From: CAWALV01 sp963782965
GTDB lineage: Bacteria > Actinomycetota > Actinomycetes > Acidothermales > Acidothermaceae
Assembly (NCBI GenBank): GCA_963782965.1
Contig: CAWALV010000006.1
Coordinates: 558,001 to 622,000, forward strand
Reading direction: 5' to 3'
Length of the DNA stretch: 64,000 bases
The translations under genes and the position numbers were made by a program. The notes beneath the pieces are model-generated. The model searched no databases. It had not been told where the DNA came from and was given only the letters and a program-made list of their open reading frames with translations. Shown here in pieces: positions 40,047 through 48,702 of the stretch. How positions within the stretch are numbered: the first letter of the stretch is position 1; each line of letters starts with the position of its first letter.

Positions 40047-41437
40047 GCGACCACCGCCACGGCGAACACCCGCACAGCCACCATGGGCACGACGGTTCCT
40101 GCGAACATCGCCACGAGCAGCATCGCGGATGCGGGCACGGTTGCGGGCACGGCTGCGGCTGCGGGCACGGCTGCGGCTGCGAATGCCGCGAGGAGCACTC
40201 GTGCGGATGCCACCACGATCACGACGAGAGCTGTGACCATGCGCGAGGGTGCCGTGAACACGGTCGCGAAGGCGGCGGGTCCGGTGGCAACGGGCACGGT
40301 GGTGGCGGGCACGGAGGTCCTGGCAAGCCCGGTGGCGGCGGAAATCCGAACCGACCTGGCAAGACCGTCGGGACGAGCCGGGGCCGGCTGCCCAGCGACA
40401 TCGGCTTGGGTGGCGACGACATCAACGGCCACCACCCGACCAACTCCTGGGCCGGTCAGCGCAAGGATCTCTATCTGCCCTACCTGTTCATGAGGGCGAA
40501 CGCCGGCGACACCGGTACCCGCCCGGTTGTGGGTCCGTTCTGGGAGAGCCCGGACGTCCTCATCATGGCGGGCGTGGCGCCGGCAGACGCGCCGCCCGTA
40601 CCACCCGCCTTGGGTCAGACCGCACTGGCCGGAGCGCCGAACACCATCTATGCCCACGTGTGGAACTTCGGTCAGTCGTCAGCTCCGCAGACCGTGGTCG
40701 AGTTCTACTGGTGCGACCCGTCGCTTGGCATCGGTGCGCAAAGTGCTCACCTCATCGGGCAGACAGTTGTCGCACTGGGGTACCGGGGCAGCGGCTGGTC
40801 GCACGCGCTGGTGAAATGCCCTGAGGCATGGACGCCGACGTTCCTGAACGGCGGCCACGAGTGCCTTCTTGTACGCGCGTGGGATTACACCTCAGACGCG
40901 CTCGGTACGCCGGCGTGGGACGCCTCGCTCAATCGCCACATCGGCCAGCGCAATATCCACGTGATCGACCCGGCGCACGGCATGATGCTCGCCGCGCCAA
41001 CCGTGCGAGGCGCGGCCGCACGAGCCGGAGCGGCACGGGCGGAGCTAGCACATGCTGGCGTGCCAGCATCGGGCCCCGCCTTCAGCTCACCGCTGCTGCT
41101 CAAGGTCGGACCGTTGTTCGGCGCGCCGGCGCAGATCAGTGTCGAACGAGTCGTGCCGTCTGCTGTTCCGTGGCTACAACTGCGGACCGGACGCGGTCAA
41201 TTCCCCGTGCAGGCCACCCCGACAGGGACTGTTGCCTTGTCACGACCCGGCGCCGTGGGTGGTGGTCTTCCCCCCGGGGGAGCCGGCATCGTGCAGGACG
41301 TCACCGGCGATGACCAGCACCTTGCGTTCACCACCAGCGACGCGCATCCGCCGCCCGGCCAAGCGCACGTTTACCGGGTGAGCGCCAGCCAGCAGGGTCA
41401 GGTCTTCGGCGGCTACACCATCGTCATACTCGGTTGA
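40043..41437 (+). CDS. Partner protein with His/Cys-rich metal-binding N-terminus
   Basis: 464 residues, coupled to the phospholipase-like gene by ATGA. The first ~77 residues hold 19 His and 12 Cys (runs of GCGHGCG and a CGCHHDHD segment), a strong metal-binding sequence, followed by a Gly-rich linker to ~110. Residues ~115-300 look like an Ig/CARDB-like beta domain (NTIYAHVWNFGQSSAPQTVV, LVRAWDYTSD). The C-terminal part carries two shorter segments (VQDVTGDDQHLAFTTSDA). No signal peptide or membrane helix is seen. I know no family with this full layout. A zinc store or chaperone for the enzyme upstream is a reasonable guess, not a finding. Confidence 0.6.
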   Translation: MSDHRHGEHPHSHHGHDGSCEHRHEQHRGCGHGCGHGCGCGHGCGCECREEHSCGCHHDHDESCDHARGCREHGREGGGSGGNGHGGGGHGGPGKPGGGGNPNRPGKTVGTSRGRLPSDIGLGGDDINGHHPTNSWAGQRKDLYLPYLFMRANAGDTGTRPVVGPFWESPDVLIMAGVAPADAPPVPPALGQTALAGAPNTIYAHVWNFGQSSAPQTVVEFYWCDPSLGIGAQSAHLIGQTVVALGYRGSGWSHALVKCPEAWTPTFLNGGHECLLVRAWDYTSDALGTPAWDASLNRHIGQRNIHVIDPAHGMMLAAPTVRGAAARAGAARAELAHAGVPASGPAFSSPLLLKVGPLFGAPAQISVERVVPSAVPWLQLRTGRGQFPVQATPTGTVALSRPGAVGGGLPPGGAGIVQDVTGDDQHLAFTTSDAHPPPGQAHVYRVSASQQGQVFGGYTIVILG

Positions 41438-41633
41438 CGGCTTCCGAGGGCGCGGGTCGTAAGCCGCCCCGTACGGCATGGCGGATCGAGCCGCCACCGT
41501 GCCGCGCTTCAGCCGCGCCGGTGCACCAGCGATGCGTACAGAGCCGGGGACGCCGAGTGGACGCCGTTACCCGTTGATACCGGCTCATCGACGGCGATGT
41601 CTCGGGCGGGCATGACCATCGGGAGGTGGCCTC

Positions 41634-41907
41634 ATGCGGATCGAGTTCGTCGCAAGCGTCGCGGCCATCACGCCGACACCCGAAGCGAGCCGACGGCTTT
41701 ATATGGGCGCCTTGGGGTTGCCGCTCAAGCAACTCGACGGAGAGTACTTCGCCAGCGGTGACGGCCAGCGCCGAGGAGCTTCGATCATTGGGATACCAAC
41801 TGCTTCACGACGCGCGGCAAGAGCCGTGGGGTCAGACGGTCGCTCGGCTGATCTCGCCGGAAGGCGCCGTCGTCGGCCTGTCGTACGCGCCGTCATTCCA
41901 CGAGTAG
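41634..41907 (+). pseudogene. VOC (glyoxalase-like) gene remnant with internal deletion
   Basis: It begins as a VOC protein (MRIEFVASVAAITPTPEASR, then LYMGALGLPLKQLDGEYFAS) behind GGGAGG. After about 45 residues the typical end of the same family appears one frame over: AEELRSLGYQLLHDARQEPW, then GQTVARLISPEGAVVGLSYAP. Roughly 40-50 residues that normally lie between are absent, so this is an internal out-of-frame deletion, not a one-base error. The product cannot fold as a VOC dimer unit. Confidence 0.75.
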
Positions 41908-41924
41908 CGCCCGTCTTACTCGGT

Positions 41925-42254
41925 TCAGTGCTGGCCGACCGTCAGCAAGACGACGGCGTCCTCGATGGCGTGGAGATCGTGTCGGGCCGGCGGGATGGCG
42001 ATGAAGTCGCCGGCCTGACCCTGCCATGCCAGTTCACCGGCATTGAGGCGCACGCTTCCCGCCAGAACCTGCAGGGTGGCCTCACCAGGGCTCTCGTGTT
42101 CGCCTAGCGTCGTCTCGGCTCTCATCGCGACCAGCGTCTGGCGCAACGTGTGTTCGTGGCCGCCGAAGATGGTCTCCGAGCTGCGGCCGGCACTGGCGCT
42201 GCGCGCCACTTCGAGGTGATGGTCGGCGAGGGCGTGCAGTGACACGTTTTGCAT
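41925..42254 (-). CDS. Small cupin-domain protein
   Basis: 109 residues. The single cupin barrel is visible as TLVAMRAETTLGEHESPGEATLQVLAGSVRL (motif 1, with His/Glu) and GDFIAIPPARHDLHAIEDAVVLLTV (motif 2). Such proteins bind a metal or small ligand; the function here is unknown. ATG 42254 has AAGGAGCGGAAGG upstream. It is convergent with the VOC remnant and lies in line with the maleylpyruvate-isomerase-like gene, 71 bases downstream of that gene's stop. Confidence 0.8.
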   Translation of the reverse strand: MQNVSLHALADHHLEVARSASAGRSSETIFGGHEHTLRQTLVAMRAETTLGEHESPGEATLQVLAGSVRLNAGELAWQGQAGDFIAIPPARHDLHAIEDAVVLLTVGQH

Positions 42255-42325
42255 GGGTCTGCCTTCCGCTCCTTGGGTAACGTCAATGCTCGGTCGTACC
42301 TCACGCTAGGCGGCGTGACACCCGG

Positions 42326-43081
42326 TCAGCTCCAGGACACGATCGCCTTGGACCGCCACAGGTCGAGGACCTTGCGATCCCCCTCGACGTCCACGGCCGC
42401 GTCCGCCGGTGAGAGCCGGTTCCACAGCAGCAGATACAAGTCACTAGCCGCGCCCGTGATCGTGCAGTCGGCATCGCCGGCTCCGGATGACACGACGCGG
42501 CGGTCGGCTTCGATGCGGATGGTCCACGCGTCACGAGTGTCGACCGCCGTGACGGCCAACGAGACCGGCGGGTCGGCGACCAGCCGCCCGAACGGACGGT
42601 TGAAGAAGCCGTTGACCAACTCGTCGATGCCATCAGCGGCGAACTCGGCCTCGCACGGCGAGACGGCTCCAGCGGCGGCTTCGGCATCGACCCGATGGAT
42701 CGCCGTCTCATGGGCCTGCCTGCGTGCCCAGAACGCCAGCGGGGTCGGGGCAGCGAGGAATGTCCAGCACGGTGTCGCCGGGTCGGCGGCAACAAGCGCG
42801 CTGACAAGCGCGGCATGGCCGGCGTGGAACCACGCCAGCAGGTCGTCGTCCGGTGCCGGGCCGAAGTACCGGGCGTCCTCCTCTTTCGTCGTCGCGCGAA
42901 GCAGGCCGGTCGTGACATACGCGGTAGCCCAGCGATGGACGCCGCTGACGTGGCGCACCAGGTCGCGGACCTGCCAGCCAGGACACGTCGGTACCGGCGC
43001 GTCGAGTCCCGCACTCGCCGCGGCCTTGGCGAGGCCCTCGCCGTCCGCCTGAAGGCTGGCGATGTGTCGGCTGATCTCCAT
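42326..43081 (-). CDS. Mycothiol-dependent maleylpyruvate isomerase-family protein
   Basis: 251 residues. The N-terminal DinB-like four-helix domain starts ISRHIASLQADGEGLAKAA with VPTCPGWQVRDLVRHVSGVHRWA (metal His) and RRQAHETAIHRVDAE (second metal pair); the C-terminal MDMPI_C-type domain covers ~165-251 with SGAGDADCTITGAASDLYLLLWNR. Family members use mycothiol as cofactor; the substrate here is unknown. ATG 43081 has GAAGGA upstream. The gene is divergent from the uptake operon. Confidence 0.82.
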   Translation of the reverse strand: MEISRHIASLQADGEGLAKAAASAGLDAPVPTCPGWQVRDLVRHVSGVHRWATAYVTTGLLRATTKEEDARYFGPAPDDDLLAWFHAGHAALVSALVAADPATPCWTFLAAPTPLAFWARRQAHETAIHRVDAEAAAGAVSPCEAEFAADGIDELVNGFFNRPFGRLVADPPVSLAVTAVDTRDAWTIRIEADRRVVSSGAGDADCTITGAASDLYLLLWNRLSPADAAVDVEGDRKVLDLWRSKAIVSWS

Positions 43082-43301
43082 GGGTCCTTCGCTCTCTCGG
43101 CAGTCGACGAGCAGCCTAGCGACGTGGCGTCCCCGTGGGTCGCTCAGATCGCGGCGCGGACTCCACGACGTGAGCCGTTGCGCGCCGGTGTGCCGCCACG
43201 TCGCTGGGCAGCCGGGTTTGGCTACTGGTGGCGGTGGTACGGGTCGGTCATCTACCCCGGACTTCTGGGTGCCGGGGATCGCACACCGAGGAGGTTTGAC
43301 G

Positions 43302-43343
43302 ATGGCGCCCGACACGACGCGCTACAAGGGGGGATTCCGTTGA
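43302..43343 (+). CDS. 13-codon leader ORF upstream of the uptake operon
   Basis: ATG 43302 is preceded by GAGGAGG (43288-43294) at seven bases, a much better site than that of the substrate-binding gene downstream. The peptide is MAPDTTRYKGGFR and stops 77 bases before the lipoprotein start. The strong Shine-Dalgarno and position suggest a translated leader that may regulate the operon. No codon run specific for one amino acid is evident. Confidence 0.4.
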   Translation: MAPDTTRYKGGFR

Positions 43344-43420
43344 CTCTGTCACGTCGCTTCGGGGTCGCCGAAGTCAAGGGAAAGAGGAGTTCGCGCTGCG
43401 CGCGGACCGCCGACGGTCGA

Positions 43421-44377
43421 ATGACACGCGTTCCGCAATTGCTGGTGGCCCTCTGTGCCCTGCTCGTCGCCGCGGCGTGTAGTAGCAAAACGTCGACGGC
43501 CAGCGGTACCGGGCCGGCCGGGGCGGGCGCGGGCTCGGCGCAGCCAACAACCAGTAGCCAAGTGCTCAACCTGGGCGCGATCCCCGACCAGGACCAAGAC
43601 AAGCTGCAACAGATCTACGGCACCCTCGCGAGCTACCTGAGTGACAAGCTCGGCGTGCACGTGCGCTACCGGCCGGTGACCAACTACACGGCCGCCGTCA
43701 GCCAGTTCCGCACCGGCGACCTCGACCTCGTGTGGTTCGGCGGGCTCACCGGCGTGCAGGCGGCGCTGCAGACTCCCGGCTCACAACATCTCGTGCAGCG
43801 AAACATCGACGGCAGCTTCCACAGCCTGTTCATCGTGAACACGTCGACGGGCATCGCGTCGATCAAGAGTGCCTCCGGCCTCAAGGCGTTGAAGGGCAAG
43901 CGATTCACCTTCGGCAGCAACTCCTCGACGTCCGGCTATCTGATGCCGGCCTACTACCTGCTCCAGGGCGGGGTCGACCCGCAGAAGGACTTCGCCGGGC
44001 AGCCTGGGTTCTCCGGGTCTCACGACAAGACGATCGACCTGGTGCAATCGGGCAGCTATCAAGCAGGTGCCGTCAACGAGCAGGTGTGGCAGAGCAGGGT
44101 CAAGGCGGGAACGGTCGACCAGTCGAAGGTCAAGGTCATCTGGCGCACGCCGGCTTACGACGACTACAACTGGATGGCCGGGCCGACGGTCGACAAGAAG
44201 TTCGGGACGGGTTTCGCCCAGAAGATCAAGCAGGCCTTCCTCGACATCTCGCCGAACGATCCGCAGGGCAAGAAGGTGCTCGCCCTCTTCGGTTGCACGT
44301 CGTTCGTCGCGACCGACGCGGCGAACTACGCGCAGATCGAGCAGGTCGGCAAGAAGCTCGGCCTGATCCAACAATGA
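43421..44377 (+). CDS. PhnD-like ABC transporter substrate-binding lipoprotein (selenate/phosphonate type)
   Basis: 318 residues. The signal peptide ends in a lipobox (LLVALCALLVAAAC; lipidated Cys at ~19), so the mature protein is a lipoprotein on the outer face of the membrane. The domain is of the PhnD type: NLGAIPDQDQDKLQQIYGTL, DLDLVWFGGLTGVQAAL, FTFGSNSSTSGYLMPAYYLL, GSHDKTIDLVQSGSYQAGAVN and YDDYNWMAGP. These motifs look closest to proteins annotated as putative selenate transporters, but phosphonate, phosphite or another oxyanion cannot be excluded. ATG 43421 is chosen for the lipoprotein signal. It overlaps the ATPase gene by ATGA. Confidence 0.8.
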   Translation: MTRVPQLLVALCALLVAAACSSKTSTASGTGPAGAGAGSAQPTTSSQVLNLGAIPDQDQDKLQQIYGTLASYLSDKLGVHVRYRPVTNYTAAVSQFRTGDLDLVWFGGLTGVQAALQTPGSQHLVQRNIDGSFHSLFIVNTSTGIASIKSASGLKALKGKRFTFGSNSSTSGYLMPAYYLLQGGVDPQKDFAGQPGFSGSHDKTIDLVQSGSYQAGAVNEQVWQSRVKAGTVDQSKVKVIWRTPAYDDYNWMAGPTVDKKFGTGFAQKIKQAFLDISPNDPQGKKVLALFGCTSFVATDAANYAQIEQVGKKLGLIQQ

Positions 44378-45156
44378 CCACGCCGGAAAGCCCGAGTGCC
44401 GCGGTCGACGTACGCGACCTTTCGGTGAGATACGGCACCGGGCACCTCGCGCTGCGTAACGTCACGCTGACCGTGTGGCCGGGGGAGCGGGTCGCGCTCG
44501 TCGGGCCCTCGGGCGCGGGCAAGTCGACGCTGCTCAACGCGCTCAACGGAACCGTTCCGGCGACGGCCGGCGAGGTCAGAATCTTCGGCCGCGACCTCGC
44601 CGGCGTGAGCACCCGAGAGTTGCGTCGGCTGCGGGCTGGCATCGGAACCGTTCATCAGCAACTGCATCTCGTCGGCCCGTTGCGCGTGGTGCACAACGTC
44701 AACGCCGGACAGCTGGCCCGGTGGTCGCTCGCCCGCTCGTTGTGGTCGCTGCTGCGGCCGCAAGGCGTGCCGGCCGCGCGAGACGCGCTGGCGAGTGTCG
44801 GCATGGCGGATCGGCTGTTCGATCGCACCGACGCGTTGTCCGGCGGTCAGCAACAGCGAGTGGCGCTGGCCCGCATCGTCGTCCAAGAGCCGCAGTTGGT
44901 TCTCGGCGACGAGCCGGTGTCGGCACTCGACCCGGCGCTCGCGGTCGACGTGCTGACGCTGCTCGCACGCATCGTCGACAGACAGGGCTGCACGGCGGTG
45001 ATGAGCCTGCACGACTTCACCCTCGCGCGGCGGTTCTGCGATCGGCTGGTCGGGTTGCGTGATGGTGAAGTGCTGTTCGACCGCCCTGCCGGTGAGGTGA
45101 GCAACGACGATGCGGTGGAGCTGTACGGGGCCGCCGCGTCAGGCCTGCCGGCATGA
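44374..45156 (+). CDS. PhnC-like ABC transporter ATPase
   Basis: 260 residues. Walker A GPSGAGKST (~46-54), Q-loop GIGTVHQQLHLVGPLRV, signature LSGGQQQRVALARI, Walker B LVLGDEPVSALDP and switch His MSLHDFTLARRF. It belongs to the PhnC group by arrangement and by the GPSGAGKSTLLNALNG stretch. It is coupled to both neighbours by ATGA overlaps and energises import through the fused permease. Confidence 0.87.
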   Translation: MTTPESPSAAVDVRDLSVRYGTGHLALRNVTLTVWPGERVALVGPSGAGKSTLLNALNGTVPATAGEVRIFGRDLAGVSTRELRRLRAGIGTVHQQLHLVGPLRVVHNVNAGQLARWSLARSLWSLLRPQGVPAARDALASVGMADRLFDRTDALSGGQQQRVALARIVVQEPQLVLGDEPVSALDPALAVDVLTLLARIVDRQGCTAVMSLHDFTLARRFCDRLVGLRDGEVLFDRPAGEVSNDDAVELYGAAASGLPA

Positions 45157-46865
45157 GTTCGCTCGAAGGCGCGGAGGGCCTCGCCCGGCCGGCGATGTCA
45201 CGCGTCGGCCCCCGCGTTCGCGTAGCGACGCGTACGCGCCGGTCGGCGCGGCTGGGTTGGTGGCTGGCACTGGCGGTCGGGCTCGGGTGGTCGTTGTGGG
45301 GCGCCGGCGTCGGCCGGCATGCGCTCGCGAACCCGGCCGGTTTCACCCTCGTGCGGCGCTTTCTCGCGGGCGCGCTGCATCCCGATCTCGCGCTCGGCTA
45401 CCTCCGCACGACCGCCTCCGCCACGCTCGTCACGCTGGCGTACGCGGTGCTCGGTGCTGCGCTGTCGGTCGCCCTCGGGCTCGCCGGTGGGTTCGTGGTC
45501 TCGCAGACGTGGTGGCGGCGGCAACGCGCTCGAGGTCACCGCCGAGCAGGTGCCGCGTGGCTTGGCGCGCGCGGGTTACTCGCCCTGCCCCGCGGCCTGC
45601 ACGAAGCCGTCTGGGGCTTGCTGCTCGTCAACATCCTCGGGCCCGACCCGCTCGTCGGTGTCCTCGCGATCGGGCTGCCCTACGGGGCCGTCACGGCGAA
45701 GGTCTATGCCGACCTCATCGACGAGGCGCGGCCCGAACCGTACGCCGCGCTGCTCGCCGCAGGGGCCGGACGCCGCAAAGCCTTCGCGTACGCGATGTTC
45801 CCGCAGACATTCGCCGACATGTTCTCCTACGGCTTCTACCGTTTCGACTGCTCGATCCGCTCCGCGGTCATCCTCGGCATCATCGGCGCAGGCGGTCTCG
45901 GGTTCCAGCTCGACGCTGCGTTCCAGGCCTTGAACTACGGCCAGCTGTGGACCGCGATCTACGCACTCATCGTCGTGTGCGGGCTCGCCGACCTGGCGAG
46001 CCACCGGTTGCGTCGCCGGTTGGGTGCGCCCAGGGCGTTGAGCTGCTGGCGCGACGTCGCGGGCATGGGTCGGCGTGCTGCGGCGTCCCGCGACCGGGTT
46101 CTCGGTGCAGCTGCCGTGGTCGGCATCGCTGCCATGGGGTGGGCCTGGTGGTATCTCGCGCTGCACCCCTCCCACTTGTGGAGTGCGCGAGCGCGGGAGC
46201 AAGCCGCGTACGTGTTCGGTCACGCATGGCCGCCCGCGCACAGCGGTGCGTTTCTTTCCACGCTGTGGCGCGCGTCGTTGCAGACCTTGCAGATGTCGAT
46301 CCTGGCGATGGTGCTCGCGACCGGTGCCGCGATGCTGCTCGCGCCGTTGGCGGCGCGACCGGGCCGGGACGCCGGGGGGCTCGAGCGCCTTCGTTCGGCG
46401 ACGTGCCGGGCCGGGTTGCTGTTGGCCCGCGCGATCCCGGCGCCGGTGTGGGCGTTCGTCCTGCTGTTCGTGTTGTTGCCGGGACCGCTGCCGGGCGCCG
46501 TGGCGCTGGCGGCCTACAACCTCGGCGTCTTGGGCCGGCTGATGGGCGAGGTCGTCGAGAACCTGGAGCCGCATCCGCAGCGCGGGCTGCTCGCGCAAGG
46601 TTCGAGCCGGATTCAGGCGTTCGCCTACGGCGTCGCGCCACGTGCGGTGCCCAAGTTCCTGGCGTACGGGTTGTACCGGTGGGAGGTCGCCGTCCGCGAA
46701 ACGGTCGTCGTCGGCCTGGTCGGTGCCGGCGGCCTAGGCGTCCTCCTCGCCCGGCAGGTGGCGGGGTTCGACTGGCGCGGGGGGCTGGGCACCGTGATCG
46801 CGCTCGTCGCACTGACGATCTTCGTCGACCTGGTCAGCGCCTTCGCACGGAAGGCGGTCCGGTGA
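45153..46865 (+). CDS. Fused tandem PhnE-PhnE permease
   Basis: 570 residues containing two complete PhnE-type domains. Half one (~20-290) has the coupling helix EARPEPYAALLAAGAGRRKAFAYAMFPQ, then SVILGIIGAGG-like AVILGIIGAGGLGFQLD. Half two (~300-570) has ENLEPHPQRGLLAQGSSRIQAFAYGV and VVVGLVGAGGLGVLLARQ. About 12 membrane helices in all. Fusion replaces the usual PhnE dimer. It is encoded last in the transporter operon. Confidence 0.87.
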   Translation: MSSLEGAEGLARPAMSRVGPRVRVATRTRRSARLGWWLALAVGLGWSLWGAGVGRHALANPAGFTLVRRFLAGALHPDLALGYLRTTASATLVTLAYAVLGAALSVALGLAGGFVVSQTWWRRQRARGHRRAGAAWLGARGLLALPRGLHEAVWGLLLVNILGPDPLVGVLAIGLPYGAVTAKVYADLIDEARPEPYAALLAAGAGRRKAFAYAMFPQTFADMFSYGFYRFDCSIRSAVILGIIGAGGLGFQLDAAFQALNYGQLWTAIYALIVVCGLADLASHRLRRRLGAPRALSCWRDVAGMGRRAAASRDRVLGAAAVVGIAAMGWAWWYLALHPSHLWSARAREQAAYVFGHAWPPAHSGAFLSTLWRASLQTLQMSILAMVLATGAAMLLAPLAARPGRDAGGLERLRSATCRAGLLLARAIPAPVWAFVLLFVLLPGPLPGAVALAAYNLGVLGRLMGEVVENLEPHPQRGLLAQGSSRIQAFAYGVAPRAVPKFLAYGLYRWEVAVRETVVVGLVGAGGLGVLLARQVAGFDWRGGLGTVIALVALTIFVDLVSAFARKAVR

Positions 46866-46970
46866 GCGCGGGTGCATTCGCCGGCCGGTTGCGTTATTCG
46901 GCGCGCGGGTGGGCATGCCCCTAACGGGATCTGCGCAGGAATGCACGATCACGAACGAAGGACGCCGCCG

Positions 46971-47633
46971 ATGCCGACTCACCGATCCGTTCCCTCGTCA
47001 CTACCGGTTCTTTCCCGGGGCAGGCACCTGATGCGGCGGTCGGGCGCGTGCCTCATGGAATACGTCGCCGTGCTCGCCGGCGAACGACACACCGACCACC
47101 CGAAGTCGGTATGCCCGACTCTGGCGACCATGGCCCGCGTCGTCAACGACCGCGTCAGTGACCGCGCGCGGCAGCGGCTCGCGATCGCGGCACCGGACTT
47201 CATCGGGACGGCGGGTGCGAGCGTCGAACTGCAGATGTGCGCCGGACGTCGGGTGCTGATGACCGCACTCGAGCGGGCGCGCGGCGACCAGGCGAGATTC
47301 CAGGTCACAGTCGCGCTGCTCTCGCTCGACCGGGCGGCCCGCCGGCTCGGGATCGACGCAGCGACCCTCGGCGAGGCCGAACGTGCACGGTTGGCGGATG
47401 CGGCACCCGCCGTTGCCGGTACGGCCTGGGAGTTCGTCGTGTCGTGCGCCGTCGGCTCGGACGAATATCTGCGGCACGGGCTGCCGATGGGAATCGTGAC
47501 CGGCGTCCAGGTCATCGGCGACGCCGCGGTTTCCTGCCGCGATGACGTCCTGGTCGACCTGCTCCTCGATACGCTCGACTACTACCGAGGCGAACTCGCC
47601 CCCTCCCACCGGGAGCCGGCGACCGCCGCCTGA
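46971..47633 (+). CDS. Conserved hypothetical protein, ~220 aa
   Basis: ATG 46971 follows GAAGGA; ATG 46941 and ATG 47031 are alternatives. The protein is helical: ACLMEYVAVLAGERHTDHPKSVCPTL at ~20-50, ARVVNDRVSDRARQRLAIAAPDFIGT, LSLDRAARRLGID, and a C-terminal DVLVDLLLDTLDYYRGE. The Cys/His-containing start of the domain recurs in actinobacterial hypotheticals, but I do not know its function. It lies between the transporter and an alcohol dehydrogenase gene in the same direction and could share their role. Confidence 0.6.
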   Translation: MPTHRSVPSSLPVLSRGRHLMRRSGACLMEYVAVLAGERHTDHPKSVCPTLATMARVVNDRVSDRARQRLAIAAPDFIGTAGASVELQMCAGRRVLMTALERARGDQARFQVTVALLSLDRAARRLGIDAATLGEAERARLADAAPAVAGTAWEFVVSCAVGSDEYLRHGLPMGIVTGVQVIGDAAVSCRDDVLVDLLLDTLDYYRGELAPSHREPATAA

Positions 47634-47669
47634 CCGGGCTGCGTGCAGCCCCTTCTCGCTGGGGTGGCC

Positions 47670-48683
47670 GTGCGCGCGTTCGTCATCACCGCTCCGCGGG
47701 AAGCCTGCGTGTCTGACGTCGAGCCACCGCGGGCCGGGCGTGGCCAGGTCGTCGTCGACGTCGAACGTGCGGGCGTGTGCGGCACGGATGCCGAGTTCTT
47801 CTCGGGCGAGATGGCCTACCTGCACTCCGGTGACGCGCATTACCCCATCCGCATCGGGCACGAGTGGTGCGGAGTGGTGTCGTCCGTCGGCGAGGGCGTC
47901 GAGTCGAGCTGGCTCGGCCGCCGGGTCACCGGCGACACGATGCTCGGGTGCGGCCGGTGCGAGCGCTGCACCGCGGGGCGGCAGCATCTGTGCGCCGAGC
48001 GCTTCGAGATCGGCATCCGTCGCGGCTGGCCCGGCGCTCTCGCAGAGCAGGTGTGCGCGCCGGCCACGGCGTTGCACGCGATGCCCGACTCGGTCGAGCC
48101 GAAGCTCGGTGCACTGGTCGAACCCGGGGGCAACGCGCTACGCGCCGTCCAAGCTGCCGACCTGGCGGCCGGGGAGAGGCTGCTCGTTCTGGGGCCGGGG
48201 ACGATCGGTCTCCTGTGCGCGCAGATTGCCGTCGGCCGGCGCCTCGACGTCCACGTGCTGGCGAGCAGCGAGGAGTCGTCGGCGTTCGCGCGGTCGCTCG
48301 GCTTCGAGCAGGTTTGGACGGCGACCAGCTTGCCGCGCTTGCGGTTCGACGCCGTCATCGATGCGTCGAACGCGGTCGAGTTGCCGGCCCTCGCGCTCGA
48401 TCTCGTCGAACCGGGTCGCCGGGTGGTCTACATCGGGCTGGCCGGTCAGCCGAGCTACATCGACACCCGGACGGTGGCGTTGAAAGACGTCACGGTCGTC
48501 GGGATTCTCAGTGCGTCACCTGCCCTCGCGGGGGTCATCGACCTGTTCGCGTCGGGCGCTATCGACCCGCGGCCGCTGGTTGCCGCGACGATCGGGCTGG
48601 ACGCCGTGGCCGACGTGCTCGCGGGAGGTCGCCGCGCCGAATGGGGGAGCGCGCCGAAAATCCACGTCGACCCCCGGTTGTGA
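47670..48683 (+). CDS. Zinc-dependent medium-chain alcohol dehydrogenase
   Basis: About 337 residues. Catalytic zinc: GVCGTDAEFF and RIGHEWCGVV. Structural zinc: CGRCERCTAGRQHLC (C-x2-C-x2-C-x7-C). Cofactor site: LVLGPGTIGLLCAQIAVG, followed by Ser/Ser instead of an acidic residue (LASSEESS), suggesting NADP preference. It resembles threonine/sorbitol-type dehydrogenases; the substrate is unknown. Start could be GTG 47643, 47664 or 47670; none has a clear Shine-Dalgarno. Confidence 0.8.
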   Translation: MRAFVITAPREACVSDVEPPRAGRGQVVVDVERAGVCGTDAEFFSGEMAYLHSGDAHYPIRIGHEWCGVVSSVGEGVESSWLGRRVTGDTMLGCGRCERCTAGRQHLCAERFEIGIRRGWPGALAEQVCAPATALHAMPDSVEPKLGALVEPGGNALRAVQAADLAAGERLLVLGPGTIGLLCAQIAVGRRLDVHVLASSEESSAFARSLGFEQVWTATSLPRLRFDAVIDASNAVELPALALDLVEPGRRVVYIGLAGQPSYIDTRTVALKDVTVVGILSASPALAGVIDLFASGAIDPRPLVAATIGLDAVADVLAGGRRAEWGSAPKIHVDPRL

Positions 48684-48702
48684 CGTTGGCGAAAGGACGA
48701 CG

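Noticed and set aside
37210..41437. A demonstrated integrative element
   Set aside because: No integrase, transposase or second copy of the tRNA end is visible in the window. Only the change in gene content suggests an island.
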